Assembly (NCBI GenBank): GCA_945883285.1
Contig: CAMCXH010000004.1
Coordinates: forward strand, 1 to 49,351
Length of the DNA: 49,351 bases
Reading direction: 5' to 3'
DNA from: Bordetella parapertussis
GTDB taxonomy: Bacteria > Pseudomonadota > Gammaproteobacteria > Burkholderiales > Burkholderiaceae_E
The notes under the pieces were generated by a model. The model was not told the DNA's origin. It saw only the letters and a list, made by a program, of their open reading frames with translations, and ran no database searches. The stretch's first letter is position 1. Each line of letters starts with the position of its first letter. A program made the position numbers and the translations under genes. This document shows positions 42,833 to 49,351 of this stretch, in pieces.

Positions 42833-43321
42833 TCAGCTGGTCGGGTCACGCCAGATCGGGCCGCGTGCACGCACCGGATCCAGCAGGCGGTAGTCGCCGG
42901 CCGGCACCTCGAAGCCCTTGGGAAAGGGCGCGCGCGCTTCCATGCCAAGCGATCGCATCACCCGATCATCGCGGTAGTAGCACTGCACGCACAGGGTCAC
43001 CAGCAGCGCGAAGTGCTTCATGTCGGCGCGCCTGAAATCATCGAGCGCCTGCGGCTGCGCATCGGCAGCCAGTGTGTGAAAGGTCTGCCCGCACAACGCA
43101 TCAAGCCGATCGAGTGCGGTGACGAGTGCTGCGGCCTGCGCCTTGAGCGAATTGAGGAGGTCGGCCACGATCAGCGGATCATCGGCGCCTGGCACCTCAA
43201 AGGCCTCGCTTGCCGGAATCATGCATCCCAGCACCGCCAGCAGCGAGCGGCGCTGACCCGGTGACAACGGCGAATCGATCGCGGCGCTTTGAATGGCAAC
43301 AGGCGGGGTGGACACATTCAT
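42833..43321 (-). CDS. Gluconate 2-dehydrogenase subunit 3-like protein (GMC partner)
   Basis: 162-residue protein. SPGQRRSLLAVLGCMIPASE near residues 19-40 and YYRDDRVMRSLGMEARAPFPKGFE near the end match the small subunit of membrane FAD dehydrogenases such as gluconate 2-dehydrogenase. No Tat or Sec signal is seen, whereas the classical subunit 3 carries a Tat signal that co-exports the flavoprotein. Directly downstream of the GMC gene on the same strand. Its ATG abuts a 14-bp tandem repeat, so there is no Shine-Dalgarno. Inferred to be a companion that stabilises the GMC flavoprotein. Confidence 0.85.
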   Translation of the reverse strand: MNVSTPPVAIQSAAIDSPLSPGQRRSLLAVLGCMIPASEAFEVPGADDPLIVADLLNSLKAQAAALVTALDRLDALCGQTFHTLAADAQPQALDDFRRADMKHFALLVTLCVQCYYRDDRVMRSLGMEARAPFPKGFEVPAGDYRLLDPVRARGPIWRDPTS

Positions 43322-43391
43322 GGTGGGCGAAGACAGGTGGGCGAAGACAGGTGGGCGAAGACAGGTGGGCGAATACAGGTGGGCAAGTACA
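43322..43391. repeat. 14-bp tandem repeat abutting a start codon
   Basis: Five head-to-tail 14-bp units of GGTGGGCGAAGACA (the last two with changes), ending in a sixth degenerate unit to about 43405. The array fills nearly all of the 92-bp gap between the GMC stop and the partner subunit's ATG and touches that ATG directly. Confidence 0.9.
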
Positions 43392-43413
43392 GGGTGGGCA
43401 CCGACAGAACAGC

Positions 43414-45021
43414 TCAGTCGAAAAGATTGGCCAGACGGCGCTTGATGTTGTCGGCGACATAAAGGGCCAGCGCCTGGATCGTGCTGGTCGGATTGACGCC
43501 GGCCGAGGTTACGAAAATGCTGCCGTCGACGATGAAGAGATTCTTCACATCATGGCTGCGGCCCCATTCATTGACCACCGAACGTTCGGGGTCGGTTCCC
43601 ATGCGCGCCGTGCCCATGTTGTGCCAGCCGCCGATCGACAGCGGCGAGGTCACCGAGACATCGACCGCACCGGCTGCGCGCAGCACCTCGCCGGCCCTCG
43701 TCACGCTGTGCGCCAGCATCTTCAGGCTGTTCTCGCTCAGGGTGTAGGACACTCTCGGTGCCGGGATGCCGCTTGAGTCTTTCAGCACCGGATCGAGCGT
43801 GACCCGGTTGTGGACTTCGGGCAGGTCTTCGCAGATGGCGACCAGCCCGGCGATGCGATCGAAGAGGCCGCGATAGGCGGCGTGGTGGCCGGCACCCATC
43901 GGCAGCTTGCCCGAGAGCATGCCGATCAGGGCGGTCTGCACCGGGCCGCGTCCGCGGGTGGTCTCGAAGGTATAGCCGCGCACGAAACCGCGCGATGGGT
44001 CGGTCTCATAAAACTGCTGGCTCCAGACCGCATCGATCGGGCCACGATGGCCATCGAGCGCCGCCTCGAAGCGGCCATAGACGCCGGCATAGGGATGGAA
44101 CATCAGGTTGCGACCGACCATGCCGCTCGAATTGGCCAGCCCATCGGGGTGGCGTGAAGACGCCGAATTGAGCAGGATGCGCGGCGTGCCGATGCCGTTG
44201 CAGGCCACGATCACCACCTCGGCCGGCTGAAACTGCTCGATGCCGTGCTCGTCGTAATAGATCACCCCGCTGGCCATGCCGGCCTCGTTGGTGGTGATCT
44301 CGCGCACCCGGCAGCGGGTTCGCAGCATCACGCCGGCCCGCAGTGCCTCGGGCCAGTAGGTGATGTCGGTGCTGGCCTTGGCGCCCTGGGCGCAGCCGGC
44401 GATGCACTGGCCGAGATTGATGCAGGGTGCACGCCCGCCGTACTCCTGCGTGGCGATGGTGCTGTCGGACGGCCACCAGTGCCAGCCGAGATCGTTGAAG
44501 CCCCGGCCGAGTGCCATGCCGGTGCGACCCAGCGGCAGCGGTGGCATCACCGGCGTCTTGGGCGGATAGGCCGGATCGCCCGCCAGCCCCGAGACGCCCA
44601 TCATCCGGTCGTTTTCAGCGTAATAAGGCTCCAGCGTGCGGTAGTCGATCGGCCAGTCGTCAGCCACGCCATCGAGGCTGCGCACCCGGAAATCAGAGGG
44701 ATGAAAACGCGGAAAGTGACCGGCATAAAGCACCGTGCCACCGCCCACGCCGTTGAAGTTGGCGACCTTGATCGGCGAGTCGTCGTCGTTGACCGGATAG
44801 TCGACATCGCTGGCGCGCCGGTTGGGGCTGAAATGGAACTCGCCCATCTGCCGCGCCTCATAGTCGCGGCCATTGCTCGGATAGTCGGTGGGTTTGACCC
44901 AGTCACCCTGCTCCAGACACAGGATGCGCATCCGTGTCTCGGCAAGGCTCCAGGCCACAGCCGCGCCCGACGCACCCGCGCCGATGATCAGTACATCGAC
45001 CGGTGCGTTCATCGCGCTCAT
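43414..45021 (-). CDS. GMC-family FAD oxidoreductase
   Basis: 535-residue flavoprotein. The Rossmann motif VLIIGAGASGAAVAWSL opens the protein. GVGGGTVLYAGHFPRF, QCIAGCAQGAKAST and the C-terminal GGWHNMGTARMG, then FIVDGSIFVTSAGVNPTSTIQALA, hold the catalytic His/Asn region. The LGQCIAGC stretch with several Cys is typical of cytochrome-linked GMC dehydrogenases paired with a subunit 3. No signal peptide. Start at 45021 (MSAMNAPVD) 12 bp after the crotonase stop; 45012 is also possible. Oxidises an alcohol or cyclic CH-OH; steroid-like or sugar substrates are both possible. Confidence 0.92.
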   Translation of the reverse strand: MSAMNAPVDVLIIGAGASGAAVAWSLAETRMRILCLEQGDWVKPTDYPSNGRDYEARQMGEFHFSPNRRASDVDYPVNDDDSPIKVANFNGVGGGTVLYAGHFPRFHPSDFRVRSLDGVADDWPIDYRTLEPYYAENDRMMGVSGLAGDPAYPPKTPVMPPLPLGRTGMALGRGFNDLGWHWWPSDSTIATQEYGGRAPCINLGQCIAGCAQGAKASTDITYWPEALRAGVMLRTRCRVREITTNEAGMASGVIYYDEHGIEQFQPAEVVIVACNGIGTPRILLNSASSRHPDGLANSSGMVGRNLMFHPYAGVYGRFEAALDGHRGPIDAVWSQQFYETDPSRGFVRGYTFETTRGRGPVQTALIGMLSGKLPMGAGHHAAYRGLFDRIAGLVAICEDLPEVHNRVTLDPVLKDSSGIPAPRVSYTLSENSLKMLAHSVTRAGEVLRAAGAVDVSVTSPLSIGGWHNMGTARMGTDPERSVVNEWGRSHDVKNLFIVDGSIFVTSAGVNPTSTIQALALYVADNIKRRLANLFD

Positions 45022-45032
45022 CGAGGCGCGCT

Positions 45033-45863
45033 TCAGCGGCCGGTGAACTGCGGTTTGCGCTTCTCGACGAAGTGGGCCACGCCCTCCTTGAAGTCTGCCG
45101 AGGCGAAGCTGCCGGCCATGTCGGCGTTGGCCTCGTCGATCGCCTGAGCAAGCGTCTGGAACTGCGCGTGCCACATCTCGCGCTTCATCTCGCGCATCGA
45201 GCGCGGCGAGGTCTCGGTCGCCAGCATGCGGGCATAGGCCATGACTTCAGGCATGAACTGGTCTTCCGGGATGACCCGGCTCACCAGGCCCATGGCCAGC
45301 GCCTCGGGCGCACGCACGGTGCGCGCCGAATAGAGCAGATCGCAGGCGTGCGCCATGCCGACCAGGCGCGGCAGCAGCCATGACACACCATGCTCGGCGA
45401 TCAGGCCGCGTCGTGCGAAGGCGGTGGTGAACACCGCTTTGTCGGACGCAAAACGCATGTCGGCATAGAGCGACATGATCAGGCCAAGTCCCGCACAGGG
45501 GCCATTGATCGCCGCAATGATTGGCCGCGGCACCGACGGAAACCAGGAGTACTGGCGCTTGAAGTCCTCGCTCGCTGATGCATCGAAGGGCTCAGGCACC
45601 GCAGGACGCGGGCGCGCCGCGGCGTCACCACCACCGCTGCCGGCCAGCGACTGCAGGTTGTTCATGTCGGCGCCAGCGCAAAAACCGCGCCCGGCACCGG
45701 TCAGCACGATCACCCGCACTGCCTCATCCGACGACGCAGCCCTCATCGCGGCCCGCACATCTCGGTCCATCTCGGCACGCCAGGCATTGAGCCTGTCGGG
45801 GCGATTGAGCGTGATGACGGCAATACCGTCCTCAACCCGGTACAGCACATCTTCATAAGTCAT
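45033..45863 (-). CDS. Enoyl-CoA hydratase/isomerase family protein
   Basis: 276-residue crotonase. VITLNRPDRLNAW at the N-terminus, GAGRGFCAGADMNNL and NGPCAGLGLIMSLYADMRFAS form the oxyanion hole. The catalytic region FARRGLIAEHGVSWLLPRLVG lacks the first hydratase Glu but has Glu in AEHG, as in a widespread subfamily of undefined specificity. A 25-residue Gly/Ala/Pro-rich insert follows residue 75. Located between the GMC gene and the 342-aa gene on the same strand. Confidence 0.9.
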   Translation of the reverse strand: MTYEDVLYRVEDGIAVITLNRPDRLNAWRAEMDRDVRAAMRAASSDEAVRVIVLTGAGRGFCAGADMNNLQSLAGSGGGDAAARPRPAVPEPFDASASEDFKRQYSWFPSVPRPIIAAINGPCAGLGLIMSLYADMRFASDKAVFTTAFARRGLIAEHGVSWLLPRLVGMAHACDLLYSARTVRAPEALAMGLVSRVIPEDQFMPEVMAYARMLATETSPRSMREMKREMWHAQFQTLAQAIDEANADMAGSFASADFKEGVAHFVEKRKPQFTGR

Positions 45864-45929
45864 GGGGTCTCCTCCTCATCCTCGTATTGGGGTCAGCCCC
45901 GAACTGCGCCGGGGTCTGCAAACCGATGC

Positions 45930-46958
45930 TCAGGCGCCGGACGTTTCCAGCGCCAGAAATGCCTGCAGCTTTGCCTCGCCCTGCGGCAAAGCGCGCAGCG
46001 TGGCCTCGATCGCAGCGCGTGCCTGCGCGCGCGTGTGCTGCACGGTATCAACCGAATGCCAGCGCACGAAGCCCTGCCACAGCGGATCGAGCAGGCGCTC
46101 ACCCGGAATGCGCCGACCGTCATTGGCCTTGAAGGTGAAGCTGCGCAACTCCGAAATCGCCGACTGCAGATAGGCCACATGGATCTGCTCGTCTTCGCGG
46201 ATTCGCTCGACCATGACCGCGGCCTGCTCGGCCGTGTCGCGGCGATCGGCAAAGCAGGCCGGATCGCGCATGACCCGGGTGCAAAAGCTGAAGAAGGCCT
46301 CGGCGCGAATCTCGATCATGAGCACGTTCATCATCATGACGATGATCTGCTCATAGGGCGCATCGATCATCGGCAGCAGCCGGTCGCCGGCGGGCCGCGC
46401 CAGCGACGGCGGCACCTCGGGCATCGGCCAGGCATCGCGCCCGAAGAGCATGTCGCGCACCGCAAACCACATGGTGTCGTGTCCGCCGATGCCCGATTCG
46501 GGCACGCCGCCCTCATCGAAGCCGTGGGCCCTGAACAGCCCCTTGCCCAGATGGCCGACGGTGGTCTGGCTGAGGTCTTCTTCAATGATGGCCTGAAAAT
46601 TCGGCACTGGAATCGTCGCCAGGATGCGCCCGCGGGCTTCGACCACGCCGGTGACCGTCAGCGAATTCCAGAGCGTCTGCCCGCACCCCCACTGCAGCAG
46701 CAGGCGCTGCTGCTCGAAACTCGGATAGTTGCCCATGGTCAGCAGGGCACCCGAGGCATCGATCAGGGGCCAGCCACGCGCGGCCAGCGCCTGCTGCCAG
46801 CCCCGCACCGCCGGCCAGCGCCCGAGCGTGCGCGGCGACTGGTAGGCGCCTGCCGCATCGAAGCCGCCATGCAGCCGATGCCCCACCGCCTCGAGCGGGC
46901 GGGCATAGGGATGCTCGGACATCAGTTGTGCTTCGTCGAAAACCAGTGCTGCGCCCAT
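45930..46958 (-). CDS. Unrecognised 342-aa protein, possible ferritin-like di-iron fold
   Basis: I do not recognise the family. The protein is largely helical. Several acidic helices could build a di-iron site: Glu126/Glu127 in FQAIIEEDLSQ, Glu216 and Glu220 in MIEIRAEAFFSF, and Glu257-x2-His260 in IREDEQIHVAYL. That Glu-x2-His in a long helix paired with an E-x3-E helix is what ferritin-like oxygenases show, but only one clear ExxH is seen, so this is tentative. No signal peptide or membrane span. It lies between the crotonase and the thiolase on one strand, suggesting a catabolic role, for instance an oxygenase or dehydratase on a CoA ester. Confidence 0.82.
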   Translation of the reverse strand: MGAALVFDEAQLMSEHPYARPLEAVGHRLHGGFDAAGAYQSPRTLGRWPAVRGWQQALAARGWPLIDASGALLTMGNYPSFEQQRLLLQWGCGQTLWNSLTVTGVVEARGRILATIPVPNFQAIIEEDLSQTTVGHLGKGLFRAHGFDEGGVPESGIGGHDTMWFAVRDMLFGRDAWPMPEVPPSLARPAGDRLLPMIDAPYEQIIVMMMNVLMIEIRAEAFFSFCTRVMRDPACFADRRDTAEQAAVMVERIREDEQIHVAYLQSAISELRSFTFKANDGRRIPGERLLDPLWQGFVRWHSVDTVQHTRAQARAAIEATLRALPQGEAKLQAFLALETSGA

Positions 46959-46996
46959 CTTGCGGGTCCTTTGGGATCAGTGTGGGATCAGGCGAC

Positions 46997-48235
46997 TCAA
47001 AGACGCTCGATGATGATCGCCGGCGCCATGCCGCCGGCGGCACACATCGTGACCAGACCGCGACGCAGATCGCGACGCTCGAGTTCGTCGAGGATGGTGC
47101 CGATCAGGATCGAACCGGTACCGCCAATCGGGTGGCCCAGCGCCATCGCGCCGCCATTCACATTGACCTTGTCGCGATCGAGCTTGAGGTCGCGGATGAA
47201 CTTTTCGGCCACCACCGAAAACGCCTCGTTGATCTCGAAGAGATCAATGTCATCGAGGGTCAGACCGGCCTTGGCCAGGACCTTGCGTGCCGCCGGCACC
47301 GGCGCATTGAGCATCAGCGTGGGGCAATCGCCGACATTGGCCATCGCCACGATGCGCGCGCGCGGCTTCAAGCCCTTGGCTTTGGCATAGGCGGGCGACG
47401 CCAGCAGCACGGCACCCGCGCCGTCGACCACACCCGACGAATTGCCGGCGTGATGGACATGCTTGATATCGAGGCCGGGATACTTCGCCAGGATCAGGCT
47501 GCGGAAGGTATTGCCCTGGTCGTCAAGCGGCACATCGGCCAGCGCCGGGAAGGCCGCCTTGATCTCGGACAGGCCCTGCAGCGTGGTCTGGGGGCGCGGA
47601 AACTCTTCATGGTCGAGCGCCAGGCTGCCGTCGGCCTTGAAGGTCGGGATCAGGCTCTTCTTGAAATGACCGTTGGCGATCGCGTGCGCGGCACGCTGCT
47701 GGCTGACCAGGGCGAGCTCGTCGAGCGCCTGGCGCGAGATGCCTTCCATGGTGGCGATGGCATCGGCACACACGCCCTGGTGCGACTGCGGGTGCGAGGC
47801 GCGCAGACGCAGATTGCCGGCATCCATCAGGGCCGGGCCCTCATCGGGCGCGCGACGCCCGGTCATCGACATCATCTCTGAGCCGCCTGCGATCATCAGG
47901 TCTTCCATGCCGGCCATGATCGAGGCCGCCGCCATGCTGACCGAGGTGATGCCCGAGCCACAGAAGCGATCGAGGGTCACGCCGCTTGCGCGGACATCGA
48001 AGCCGGCATCGAGTGCGGCCATGCGAGCCAGGTCCATCGACTGCGAACCGCGCTGCGAGCTGGTGCCCCAGATGATGTCGTCGATCTCGGCGGTCTTGAG
48101 GTCGTTGCGCGCGGCCAGTGCCTTGAGCACATTGGCAGCCACATGCTGGGGATGCATGTCGGCGAGTGCGCCTTTGCCAACCTTGCCGATGCCGCGCGGT
48201 GTGCGGCAGGCGTCGATGATGAGGGCTTCAGCCAT
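46997..48235 (-). CDS. Acetyl-CoA acyltransferase (canonical thiolase)
   Basis: 412-residue thiolase with all catalytic residues: nucleophile Cys92 in LDRFCGSG, His368 in ALGHPIGGTG and Cys398 in VTMCAAGGM. It performs the final thiolytic cleavage of a 3-ketoacyl-CoA. The start at 48235 (MAEALIIDACRTP) follows GGAGACTTCCC; a start at 48313 would add 26 unrelated residues. First gene of the minus-strand run thiolase, 342-aa protein, crotonase, GMC, partner subunit. Contrast with the Cys-less thiolase at 33483. Confidence 0.94.
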   Translation of the reverse strand: MAEALIIDACRTPRGIGKVGKGALADMHPQHVAANVLKALAARNDLKTAEIDDIIWGTSSQRGSQSMDLARMAALDAGFDVRASGVTLDRFCGSGITSVSMAAASIMAGMEDLMIAGGSEMMSMTGRRAPDEGPALMDAGNLRLRASHPQSHQGVCADAIATMEGISRQALDELALVSQQRAAHAIANGHFKKSLIPTFKADGSLALDHEEFPRPQTTLQGLSEIKAAFPALADVPLDDQGNTFRSLILAKYPGLDIKHVHHAGNSSGVVDGAGAVLLASPAYAKAKGLKPRARIVAMANVGDCPTLMLNAPVPAARKVLAKAGLTLDDIDLFEINEAFSVVAEKFIRDLKLDRDKVNVNGGAMALGHPIGGTGSILIGTILDELERRDLRRGLVTMCAAGGMAPAIIIERL

Positions 48236-48378
48236 GGGAAGTCTCCTGGTCTGGGTAGAGGACAGCCTTGAATCATGCCACCAATGGCGCAGCAATCCGC
48301 TCGAAGGCGTCACATTTCGGGACGAAGCCCGCCCAGACCCGGATCATCTTCCGAGTCTGCGCAACCGACCAACCCTGA

Positions 48379-49281
48379 TCATCCGCGGTTGGCGGATGCC
48401 CGACGACGGCGCGCCATCATCGACGCGGTGACGACCAGCCCGGAAAGCATGAAGGCCAGATCCGAAGGCTCGGGAACCGGGATGATCTCGCCATAACCGG
48501 TCACCAGCGCAATGTCGCCGCTGCCCGACAGCGTGAAGTGCGCATACATCTGCATGGTGTTCCAGACACCCAGCGGGCCTGTGGTGACACCTGACTCAAC
48601 CGTGTTGATGAAGGCCACGGAACCGGGAGCGCCCGCCGCAATCGACTGCACTGCACCGACATTCACGCCTGCATTCACGAATGAAGCGTCACCCTGCGGC
48701 GCGTTGACCATCGAAGACAGCGCGAAACTCTGAAAGCTCGTGGCGCCCGGGCTGTAGGTCAGCGCAGCACCGTTGCCGGTGGCATCGACCAGGATGCCGG
48801 ATGCGCGAGCACTCACGGTGTTGGCCTGTCCATTGATTGAGGGAATGATCGGCGATGTGAAGTAGGCACTGACCGCCAAAGCCCCCGATGTGTTGTTGGC
48901 GATGCTGTAGGCGTAGCTCATGAACGGGTCGACATTGCCACCGGTCGTGCGCTCGAAGATCCGGTTGCCCTGCGAATCGGTCGGATCGACCTTGACCACG
49001 AAGGCCGGCAACTCGACGCCATCGACCGTGACCCTGCGATTGGCCGAGTAGGAAAAGGGTGAGGCCAACGAAAAATCACCGCTATTGCGATCAAGCGCAA
49101 AACTGATGTCGGCGCTGGTCCAGTTGATCCCCGACTCGGTGCCGACGATATTGAACTTCAGGATCGGGCTCGGTGTATCCGACGGCAGCACAGCCGTTAT
49201 CTCTGCAGACGCAAAAACAGAAATCCCGGACGTCAAAACGCCAACGGCGATTTTCGCGGCAAGGTTGAATGACAGTCTCAT
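48379..49281 (-). CDS. PEP-CTERM sorting-domain protein
   Basis: 300-residue exported protein. The Sec signal is MRLSFNLAAKIAVGVL followed by SGISVFASA. The body is Ser/Thr/Asn-rich and beta-like. It ends with VPEPSDLAFMLSGLVV and a basic RRRR cluster, the PEP-CTERM signal cut by exosortase. Such proteins are moved to the cell surface or extracellular matrix. The exosortase gene (epsH-like) is not in this window. Start at 49281 has GAGGATCC upstream. Specific role unknown. Confidence 0.9.
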   Translation of the reverse strand: MRLSFNLAAKIAVGVLTSGISVFASAEITAVLPSDTPSPILKFNIVGTESGINWTSADISFALDRNSGDFSLASPFSYSANRRVTVDGVELPAFVVKVDPTDSQGNRIFERTTGGNVDPFMSYAYSIANNTSGALAVSAYFTSPIIPSINGQANTVSARASGILVDATGNGAALTYSPGATSFQSFALSSMVNAPQGDASFVNAGVNVGAVQSIAAGAPGSVAFINTVESGVTTGPLGVWNTMQMYAHFTLSGSGDIALVTGYGEIIPVPEPSDLAFMLSGLVVTASMMARRRRASANRG

Positions 49282-49351
49282 AGGATCCTCAGTCGTCAGT
49301 TGATGCCGCCATCGGCAACACCCAAAGTTTGAATCAACATTGTTTCGCATC

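Noticed and set aside
43322-43391. Possible CRISPR array
   Set aside because: Units are 14 bp and contiguous without spacers; no cas genes nearby.

Overview
The window looks like chromosomal DNA from a high-GC betaproteobacterium, most likely Burkholderiales or a close relative. This is inferred from tctC/Bug solute-binding proteins, a PEP-CTERM protein, an IclR-controlled CoA catabolic cluster and strong G/C bias at third codon positions. I saw no rRNA, tRNA, CRISPR array or insertion sequence.

Layout. (1) 1-3420: edge-truncated PrdB/GrdB-like CxxC protein (-), MFS carrier (+), acyl-CoA dehydrogenase (+). (2) 3457-12435, all on the minus strand: TetR regulator, acyl-CoA synthetase, class III aminotransferase, Bug protein, crotonase, a type III CoA-transferase fused to a crotonase domain, and a second Bug protein, the last coupled to an IclR regulator (12432-13271). 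(3) 13387-18996 (+), divergent from iclR: a cytosolic DMSO-reductase/BisC-type molybdoenzyme, a type I sulfatase and its own formylglycine-generating enzyme. (4) 19044-25010: D-aminoacylase-type amidohydrolase, two AMP-forming CoA ligases, HAD hydrolase. (5) 25177-28715: YheS-like ABC-F ATPase and a hybrid GAF histidine kinase. (6) 28759-31827: a 3' remnant of a MetE-like gene, then an arsenic operon arsR-arsC-arsC-aqpS-arsH that has no ArsB or Acr3 pump. (7) 31835-36546 (-): 69-aa protein, CaiC-like CoA ligase, a thiolase-fold protein lacking the nucleophilic Cys paired with a DUF35 protein, and an MFS carrier. (8) 36671-40767 (+): PhoD phosphatase and two adjacent acyl-CoA dehydrogenases that look like a heteromeric pair. 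(9) 40807-42822 (+): RelB/YafQ-type toxin-antitoxin and kynureninase. (10) 42833-48235 (-): GMC oxidoreductase with a gluconate-dehydrogenase-subunit-3-like partner, crotonase, an unrecognised possibly di-iron protein and a canonical thiolase. (11) 48379-49281 (-): PEP-CTERM protein.

The dominant theme is activation and beta-oxidation-like breakdown of acyl-CoA substrates: four CoA ligases, one CoA-transferase, three acyl-CoA dehydrogenases, two stand-alone crotonases plus one fused, and two thiolases. The Cys-less thiolase/DUF35 pair and the adjacent acyl-CoA dehydrogenase pair recall steroid or terpenoid side-chain degradation, but the substrate cannot be read from sequence. The least familiar elements are the CoA-transferase/crotonase fusion, the molybdoenzyme-sulfatase-FGE cassette, the Cys-less thiolase/DUF35 pair and the unrecognised 342-aa protein in the GMC cluster. 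Short tandem repeats with unrelated units (5, 9, 11, 12 and 14 bp) sit in several intergenic gaps.
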